10,785 nt of DNA from an uncultured Oscillospiraceae bacterium. GTDB taxonomy: Bacteria > Bacillota > Clostridia > Oscillospirales > Acutalibacteraceae. The DNA lies in assembly GCA_902478455.1 (NCBI GenBank), contig CABSLJ010000077.1, positions 1 through 10,785 of the forward strand. Reading direction: 5' to 3'. Both the position numbers and the translations under genes were made by a program. Every line of letters begins with the position of its first letter. The first letter of the stretch is position 1. Shown here piece after piece: positions 6,648 through 10,785 of this stretch. The notes beneath the pieces were generated by a model. It did no database searches and was not told the DNA's origin. It saw only the letters and a program-made list of their open reading frames with translations.

Positions 6648-6821
6648 TTGAAGTCTCTGAAACAAAAGGTGAGCGTCTCCCTGGACGGCGACGTCCGGGA
6701 AAAAATCCAGCGCCTTGCCGAACAGGAGGACCGCTCCTTTTCTCAGTATGTCAATTCCGTACTGCTTCGCCATCTCCTTATGCTTGAGCGGCAGGCGAAC
6801 GGACCAAGCTTCTTCCTTTGA
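6648..6821 (+). CDS. Ribbon-helix-helix (Arc/CopG-type) DNA-binding protein, 57 aa
   Basis: The TTG at 6648 is preceded by GGGAGG with a 7-nt spacing; no ATG is available, so this is a TTG start. The protein begins LKSLKQKVSVSLDGDVREKI (first residue read as Met). The beta strand KVSVSL is at 7-12, helix one at about 15-25 (VREKIQRLAEQ), then DRSFSQYVNSVLLRHLLMLE as turn and helix two. This is the full RHH fold, which binds DNA as a dimer through the strand. It follows the 97-aa gene by 19 nt and is surely co-transcribed. RHH proteins of this size are often antitoxins, plasmid copy regulators or relaxosome accessory proteins, but no toxin or relaxase is visible beside it. It may act with the 97-aa protein; that is inference. 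Confidence 0.82.
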   Translation: MKSLKQKVSVSLDGDVREKIQRLAEQEDRSFSQYVNSVLLRHLLMLERQANGPSFFL

Positions 6822-6836
6822 ATCATCTCTTACAGA

Positions 6837-6874
6837 CAACCAGGCCGTGCGGAAAAATCCGCACGGCCTGGTTG
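6837..6874. terminator. Perfect 17-bp hairpin between convergent RHH and noc genes
   Basis: CAACCAGGCCGTGCGGA (6837-6853) pairs perfectly with 6858-6874 around an AAAA loop. It lies 15 nt after the RHH stop and about 90 nt after the noc stop on the other strand, so it is placed as a bidirectional terminator. Neither side has a proper U tract, so termination would be atypical. On the plus strand a G-rich stretch follows (6878-6905). Confidence 0.6.
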
Positions 6875-6965
6875 CAAGGGAATGGGATAAGGAATGGGGT
6901 AGGGGTATGGTAAAAGATGCACTTGTACGCTGATTTGGGGTCGCGCGCGGCGGAATGGGAGCTGC

Positions 6966-7781
6966 TCAGGCGGGACGCCGCCGCTGGGCGAGGGTCTTGG
7001 GAATGCGCACCACGCATTCGATGTAATCCTCCGTCTCGTTCTGGGCGGTCTCGGCCTCAATGCCCGATTGGCGCATCAGCGCCACCGCCTTGTGAACGGT
7101 ATTCATAAAGAGGCGCACATCCTTGACGACGAAGGTCCTCTGCGAAGGGAGAGCCTTCGGCTGGGGACACAGCAGCTTTTCCACCAGCTCTTCGGTCTGC
7201 TGCACGGTCAATCCCTTTGCGGCGGCAAGCTCGATGGCCTCCATTCGCTTTTCGGGGTTTTGCAGCTTGAGGAGCGCGCGGGCATGCCGTTCGGTCAGGC
7301 CCCCGGCGGTTATTTTTCCGCGCTCGGCTTCGCTGAAGCGCAGCAGGCGCAGCTTGTTTGCAATGGTGGATTGTTTCTTTCCGAGGCGGCGCGCCGCCTC
7401 CTCCTGGGTGACGCCCCAGTCGTGGATCAGCCGGTAGATGCCCTCCGCCTCCTCAAAGGGACCGAGGTCGGCGCGCTGAAGATTTTCCAGCAGGGCGAAG
7501 ATGGCTGACTGACCGTCGTCGCAATCGATGAGGATGCAGGGCGCGGTTTGCAGGCCCGCCAACGCGCAGGCGCGCAGCCGCCGCTCCCCGGCGACCAGCT
7601 CATATTCATTCTGGGCGACGCGACGCACGCTCAAAGGCTGCAGCACGCCGTTCTCCCGGATGCTCTCGGCCAGGCCATGAAGCTCCTCCTCGGAGAAGGT
7701 CCGTCTGGGCTGGGCTCTGTTGGGCCGTATGTACGCAAGCGGAAGCTGCCTAACCCTGTTTTCTTTTGGGGAGAAAAACAT
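6966..7781 (-). CDS. noc: Nucleoid occlusion protein Noc (ParB/Spo0J family)
   Basis: ParB-type CTPase clamp that binds specific DNA sites; in Bacillus Noc prevents the division ring forming over the chromosome. The 271-aa protein has the ParB N-terminal domain (about 12-105) with NRAQPRRTFSEEEL, GERRLRA (65-71) and ENLQR (99-103), the nucleotide-binding motifs. A helix-turn-helix (about 125-147) contains KKQSTIANKLRLL, closely like the Noc recognition helix (QSTIANKLRLL) and unlike Spo0J (SRPHIANHLRLL). TERHARALL follows. Gene order mnmG-rsmG-noc is the standard Firmicutes place for noc. The start ATG at 7781 has GGAGGTGA 6 nt upstream. The N-terminus before the ParB domain is only about 12 residues, shorter than in B. 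subtilis where an amphipathic membrane-targeting helix is found. A true Noc site (ATTTCCCGGGAAAT) was not seen. A ParB-like role cannot be excluded. Confidence 0.87.
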   Translation of the reverse strand: MFFSPKENRVRQLPLAYIRPNRAQPRRTFSEEELHGLAESIRENGVLQPLSVRRVAQNEYELVAGERRLRACALAGLQTAPCILIDCDDGQSAIFALLENLQRADLGPFEEAEGIYRLIHDWGVTQEEAARRLGKKQSTIANKLRLLRFSEAERGKITAGGLTERHARALLKLQNPEKRMEAIELAAAKGLTVQQTEELVEKLLCPQPKALPSQRTFVVKDVRLFMNTVHKAVALMRQSGIEAETAQNETEDYIECVVRIPKTLAQRRRPA

Positions 7782-7878
7782 CCTCCATCACCTCCGGGCT
7801 TGTCCCTGTTGCTGTGATTTCAGGATAACACGGGAAGCGGGGGAATGTTTGTCGTATTCTGTGTTAATTTTTTCCATT

Positions 7879-7908
7879 TTTATACTGTTTTTACCATTAT
7901 CCTGTCGA
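7879..7908 (-). promoter_or_regulatory. Likely sigma-A promoter of noc
   Basis: On the minus strand TCGACA (plus 7903-7908) is followed after 18 nt by TATAAA (plus 7879-7884), each 5/6 to consensus. The leader would be about 90 nt. This AT-rich patch stands out in GC-rich surroundings. Together with the terminator after rsmG it suggests that noc is transcribed separately. Confidence 0.5.
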
Positions 7909-8023
7909 ACTGGCCGCGCGTTGGGAAAAATTCTTCTCAAAAGCTCGCATTCCAGCCTTGCCGTACTGCCCGTCCGGCGGAAGAGGAAGGGTGCCGTGTC
8001 CCCCCGGGCGCCGTTTCCGCGGT

Positions 8024-8060
8024 AAAAGAATACAGGGGCGAAGCAGCGTTCGTCCCTGTA
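8024..8060 (-). terminator. Terminator of mnmG-rsmG, REP-like in sequence
   Basis: TACAGGGGCGAA (8031-8042) pairs with TTCGTCCCTGTA (8049-8060), 12 bp with one G-T wobble and a 6-nt loop. On the minus strand it lies 20 nt after the rsmG stop and is followed by TTCTTTT, so it works as an intrinsic terminator in that direction. AGGGGCGAA is shared exactly with REP copy 1, so it may have come from a REP element. Confidence 0.65.
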
Positions 8061-8069
8061 ATCCGTCCA

Positions 8070-8103
8070 CCCGCGCTTTTCAGGAAAGCAGCGGGCTTTT
8101 TTT
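8070..8103 (+). terminator. Plus-strand intrinsic terminator over the rsmG 3' end
   Basis: CCCGC (8070-8074) pairs with GCGGG (8091-8095) and GCTTT (8075-8079) with AAAGC (8085-8089), with one bulged A and loop TCAGG, followed by seven T (8097-8103). The geometry points to termination on the plus strand, antisense to rsmG. The T run also encodes the rsmG C-terminal Lys codons, so it could partly be chance. Confidence 0.5.
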
Positions 8104-8799
8104 CATTTTTCCGCCGTGGCGCGGATAGGCGGCCGGCGTGGGTCTTACCTTCCGGATGACCAGTATCCTGCGCTGTCCGCCGTCCGGCAGCGTAAAGGGA
8201 CACACCCGCTCCGCCTCGCCGCCTAAGAGAGTGATCGCCTTTTTTCCCTCAGCGAGCTCCTCCTCCCCCTGCGGACCCTTCAGCGCCGCGAATACGCCGC
8301 CCACCTTCACATAGGGCAGGCAGTACTCCGCAAGCAGGTGCATGGGGGCCACGGCGCGGGCCGTCGCAAGGTCGAAGCGCTCGCGCAGAGCGGGGTCACG
8401 GCCGCCCTCCTCGGCGCGCACGTGGATGAGCGCGGCCTCAAAGGGGAGCGCCCTTTTGAGAGCGTCCAAAAAGGTCAGGCGCTTTTGGAGGCTGTCGAGC
8501 AGGGTCAGGGAGCAGTCGGGCCGGGCAAGCTTGACCGGCACGCCGGGAAAGCCCGCGCCGGTGCCGACGTCGATCATCCGCGCGCCTTCTTCCAGCTTTA
8601 CGGCCGAAAGCAGAGCAAGACTGTCCACAAAATGCTTGACGGCGATTTCCGCCGGGTCGGTGATGGCGGTAAGGTTCATGCGTTGATTCCATTCGGTCAA
8701 CAGGGCGGCGTAGCGGTCAAATTGAGAGAGGATCTCCTCCTCCAATGCGACGCCGAGCGCCGCCGCCCCCTCCTTTAGGAGCTCTCTGGGCGTGCTCAT
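8080..8799 (-). CDS. rsmG: 16S rRNA (guanine527-N7)-methyltransferase RsmG (GidB)
   Basis: Uses S-adenosylmethionine to methylate N7 of G527 in 16S rRNA; loss of it in other bacteria gives low-level streptomycin resistance. The 239-aa protein has normal length. WNQRMNLTAITDPAEIAVKH (37-56) is the conserved N-terminal block. The SAM-binding loop is DVGTGAGFPG (77-86), followed by LLDSLQKRLTFLDAL, then RFDLATARAVAP. The C-terminus ends with the usual KVRPTPAAYPRHGG and a Lys-rich tail. Its ATG overlaps the mnmG stop by 4 nt (ATGA at 8796-8799), so it is translationally coupled to mnmG. The gene ends at a TGA at 8080-8082 followed by a hairpin with a U-rich tail. Confidence 0.96.
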   Translation of the reverse strand: MSTPRELLKEGAAALGVALEEEILSQFDRYAALLTEWNQRMNLTAITDPAEIAVKHFVDSLALLSAVKLEEGARMIDVGTGAGFPGVPVKLARPDCSLTLLDSLQKRLTFLDALKRALPFEAALIHVRAEEGGRDPALRERFDLATARAVAPMHLLAEYCLPYVKVGGVFAALKGPQGEEELAEGKKAITLLGGEAERVCPFTLPDGGQRRILVIRKVRPTPAAYPRHGGKMKKSPLLS

Positions 8800-10676
8800 C
8801 GCGCCTCCCCCTTTCTCTGACTCAGCCAGATCAGCAGGACCGAGATATCCGCCGGGCTGACGCCCGAAATGCGGGACGCCTGGCCGATGTTGGCGGGGCG
8901 CACCTTTTGGAGCTTTTCCTGCGCCTCCAGCCGCAGCCCGGTGATGGAAGAATAGTCGGCGTCGAGCGGGAGGTCGCGGGCCTCCAGGCGGCGCATCTCA
9001 TCGATCTGCGCCTTCTGGCGGCGGATGTAGCCTTCGTATTTGATCTCAATTTCCACCTGCTCAAAGAGATTGGGGTCGCCCTCCGGACGAGTGACGTCGA
9101 CGGGAGCGAGCGCCTCATAGCCAAGCTGGGGGCGCTTCATCAGCTCAATCAGCCGCACGCCGGTGGAAATGGGGGACGTTTCATGTGAAACCAGAATATC
9201 GTTCACCTGCTCGCTCGGCGGGATAACCACCGCTTCCAGCCTTTTGCGCTCCTCCTTCTTTTTCTCCTGCTTTGCAAGGAACCTTTCCCAGCGCGCGTCG
9301 GAGATGAGGCCGATCTCCCGGCCGAGGGGCGTCATGCGCTCGTCGGCATTGTCCTGCCGGAGCACCAGGCGGTATTCGGAGCGGGAGGTCATCATGCGGT
9401 AGGGATCGCTGACCCCCTTGGTGACGAGATCATCGATGAGGGTGCCGATGTAAGAACCCGCGCGGTCGAAGACGACCTGTTCGCGCCCCTTGGCGCGCAG
9501 CGCGGCGTTGATGCCGGCGACCAGCCCCTGGGCGGCCGCCTCCTCGTAGCCCGAGCTGCCGTTGAACTGTCCCGCGCCGTACAGGCCGGGGAAATCGAGG
9601 AATTCAAGCGTCGCCGCCATCTGGAGGGGATCGACGCAGTCGTACTCAATCGCATAGGCAGGCCGCATGATGAGGGCGTGCTCCAGACCCTCTATGGTGT
9701 GGTAAAAGGCGAGCTGTACGTCCTCCGGCAAGGAGGAGGACATCCCCTGCAGGTACATCTCCTCGGTGTCCTCGCCGCACGGCTCGATGAAAATCTGGTG
9801 GCGCTCCTTGTCGGCGAAGCGGACGATCTTGTCCTCAATGCTGGGGCAGTAGCGGGGGCCTACCCCCTCGATCACCCCGCCGTAGAGGGGGGAACGGTGG
9901 ATGTTCTCCAATATGATGCGCTTGGTCTCCCCGTTGGTCCAGGTGATGTGGCACAAGGCGCGGTTTTCGCCCGGACGCGCCGTGTCATAGGAAAAGGGGA
10001 CGACCGGTTCGTCCCCCTCCTGGGGCTCAAGGCGGGAAAAATCGATGCTCGAGCGCAGCACGCGCGCGGGCGTGCCCGTCTTAAAGCGGCGCAGCCGCAG
10101 TCCCAGCTTTTTTAAGGACGCGCCGAGAAAGGCGGCGGGAAAAATACCGTCCGGCCCGCTTTCATAGGAGACGTCGCCGACGAAAATCTTGCCGCCGAGG
10201 TAGGTGCCGGTGGCGATGATGACCGCCCCGGCGGTAAAGAGGGCGTGCATACGGGTCTCCACCGTCCAGCTTCCGTCCTCGTTGCGCGCAATGCCGACGA
10301 TCTCGGCCTGGCGCAGGTGGAGGTTTTCCTGCAGCTCCAGGGCGTGCTTCATGCGGGCGCTGTACTTCCGGCGGTCGATCTGGGCGCGCAGGGAATGGAC
10401 GGCCGGACCCTTGCCGCGGTTGAGCATGCGGCTTTGCAGAAAGCATTCGTCGGCCGCGCGGCCCATTTCGCCGCCGAGGGCGTCAATCTCCCGGACGAGA
10501 TGGCCCTTTGCCGTCCCGCCGATGGAAGGGTTGCAGGGGCAATTGCCCACCGCGTCCATATTGATGGTGAAGACGGCCGTCTTACAGCCGAGGCGCGCCG
10601 CCGCCAAAGCGGCCTCAATGCCCGCGTGGCCCGCGCCGATGACGACGACGTCGTAATTTCCCGCGTGATAACCCAA
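8796..10676 (-). CDS. mnmG: tRNA uridine 5-carboxymethylaminomethyl modification enzyme MnmG (GidA)
   Basis: With MnmE it installs the (carboxymethyl)aminomethyl group at C5 of wobble U34 in certain tRNAs, using FAD, NADH and methylene-tetrahydrofolate. The 626-aa protein is full length. FAD-binding GAGHAG is at 14-19, the conserved NCPCNPSIGGTAKGHL at about 45-60 and GVGPRYCPSIEDKIVRF at 271-287 with Cys277, which matches the catalytic Cys277 of E. coli MnmG. The C-terminal MnmE/tRNA-binding part has IKYEGYIRRQKAQI and ASRISGVSPADISVLL. The start is a TTG at 10676, supported by GGAGG 7 nt upstream and by the YDVVVIGAGHAG alignment. It is the first gene of the mnmG-rsmG pair. mnmE would be expected upstream, but the sequence ends 68 nt before the start. 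A parS-like site lies inside the gene at 9178-9191. Confidence 0.97.
   Translation of the reverse strand: MGYHAGNYDVVVIGAGHAGIEAALAAARLGCKTAVFTINMDAVGNCPCNPSIGGTAKGHLVREIDALGGEMGRAADECFLQSRMLNRGKGPAVHSLRAQIDRRKYSARMKHALELQENLHLRQAEIVGIARNEDGSWTVETRMHALFTAGAVIIATGTYLGGKIFVGDVSYESGPDGIFPAAFLGASLKKLGLRLRRFKTGTPARVLRSSIDFSRLEPQEGDEPVVPFSYDTARPGENRALCHITWTNGETKRIILENIHRSPLYGGVIEGVGPRYCPSIEDKIVRFADKERHQIFIEPCGEDTEEMYLQGMSSSLPEDVQLAFYHTIEGLEHALIMRPAYAIEYDCVDPLQMAATLEFLDFPGLYGAGQFNGSSGYEEAAAQGLVAGINAALRAKGREQVVFDRAGSYIGTLIDDLVTKGVSDPYRMMTSRSEYRLVLRQDNADERMTPLGREIGLISDARWERFLAKQEKKKEERKRLEAVVIPPSEQVNDILVSHETSPISTGVRLIELMKRPQLGYEALAPVDVTRPEGDPNLFEQVEIEIKYEGYIRRQKAQIDEMRRLEARDLPLDADYSSITGLRLEAQEKLQKVRPANIGQASRISGVSPADISVLLIWLSQRKGEAR
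9178..9191. promoter_or_regulatory. parS-like site inside mnmG
   Basis: GTTTCATGTGAAAC matches the core of the ParB/Spo0J site (consensus GTTTCACGTGAAAC) in 13 of 14 positions; the flanking bases C and C do not match the outer T and A. It encodes V-S-H-E-T in mnmG. parS sites are commonly found in this origin-proximal gene block. Binding by Spo0J (not in the window) is more likely than by Noc, which prefers another motif. Confidence 0.65.
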
Positions 10677-10693
10677 AGTGATTCCTCCAATGG

Positions 10694-10716
10694 ATGGACG
10701 CGCTTTTCGCGTCCAT
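10694..10716 (-). promoter_or_regulatory. Hairpin in the mnmG 5' leader
   Basis: ATGGACGCG (10694-10702) pairs perfectly with CGCGTCCAT (10708-10716) with a 5-nt loop, about 7 nt upstream of the GGAGG site. It may protect the mRNA or modulate translation; it has no U tract to act as a terminator. On the minus strand TATACAAT further up (10729-10736) could be a -10, but its -35 would fall beyond the genomic end at 10744. Confidence 0.5.
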
Positions 10717-10744
10717 GAATAAATCCATATTGTATATTTAGTTA

Positions 10745-10785
10745 CTGTCTCTTATACACATCTCCGAGCCCACGAGACCGTACTA
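10745..10785. other. Illumina Nextera adapter and partial index (not genomic)
   Basis: CTGTCTCTTATACACATCT (10745-10763) is the reverse complement of the Tn5 mosaic end used in Nextera libraries. CCGAGCCCACGAGAC (10764-10778) is the read-2 adapter that follows it. CGTACTA (10779-10785) equals the first seven bases of an i7 index that I recall as N702 (CGTACTAG). This is untrimmed library sequence at a contig end. Confidence 0.97.

Larger units (their letters stand above)
7782..8079. other. Non-coding gap between noc and rsmG
   Basis: About 300 nt with no convincing gene. It holds the noc leader and promoter (7782-7908), a GC-rich middle part (7910-8030) without clear features, and the REP-like hairpin/terminator at 8024-8060. 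Plus-strand open frames here start without good ribosome binding sites and have no recognisable protein content. Confidence 0.6.

Noticed and set aside
6335..6821. Toxin-antitoxin pair made of the 97-aa protein and the RHH protein
   Set aside because: The RHH protein fits an antitoxin, but the 97-aa protein has no RelE, PIN, MazF, HipA or Fic features, and the order is unusual. Left as an open possibility, not called.
7845..8159. Plus-strand open frame of 104 codons between noc and rsmG
   Set aside because: No good ribosome binding site, overlaps rsmG antisense and crosses a strong terminator; composition looks non-coding.
1..10744. Replication origin (DnaA box cluster)
   Set aside because: The gene block suggests origin proximity, but I found no cluster of TTATCCACA-like boxes; single partial matches only.
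1..10744. CRISPR array, tRNA or rRNA genes
   Set aside because: No regularly spaced direct repeats and no cloverleaf or rRNA-like stretches were seen on either strand.

Overview
The window looks like the chromosome of a GC-rich Clostridia member, probably a gut Oscillospiraceae-type organism. The evidence is the Firmicutes order mnmG-rsmG-noc, clear GGAGG-type ribosome binding sites, two TTG starts, and a RAYT-type transposase with GTAGGGGCG-type REP hairpins. This placement rests on gene order and sequence style, not on a database search. The last 41 bases (10745-10785) are not genomic: they match the Illumina Nextera read-2 adapter followed by the start of an i7 index. The real sequence therefore ends at 10744.

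Layout. (1) 1-369, minus strand: the N-terminal part of a DUF421/YetF-like membrane protein, cut by the window edge. (2) 517-4867, plus strand: the carA-carB operon for carbamoyl phosphate synthase, with a sigma-A-like promoter, a one-base gene overlap and a strong terminator. (3) 4927-5554, minus strand: a REP-associated HUH transposase (RAYT) with an inverted pair of REP hairpins just upstream of it. (4) 5580-6874: a small accessory cluster. It holds one XRE regulator (minus), a 90-nt truncated copy of a small gene, a second XRE regulator (minus), a divergent consensus promoter with two matching palindromic operators, the intact small gene (97 aa), a ribbon-helix-helix protein (57 aa) and a perfect 17-bp hairpin. 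(5) 6966-10734, minus strand: noc, rsmG and mnmG, the conserved block usually found near the replication origin. A parS-like palindrome lies inside mnmG.

How it fits together. mnmG and rsmG overlap by 4 nt and modify tRNA and 16S rRNA; noc follows after a gap of about 300 nt with its own likely promoter. In most Firmicutes the genes after noc are soj (parA) and spo0J (parB). Here that place is taken by the accessory cluster, the RAYT/REP unit and carAB, so this junction has been rearranged. Codon use changes visibly between carA (GTG/CTG-rich) and carB (GTC/CTC-rich), which could mean recombination or a chimeric contig.

The best candidate for something little described is the 6014-6821 cassette: an XRE regulator facing a two-gene operon (97-aa protein plus RHH protein) across a promoter with two operators about three helical turns apart. 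A decayed relative of the same arrangement lies beside it.
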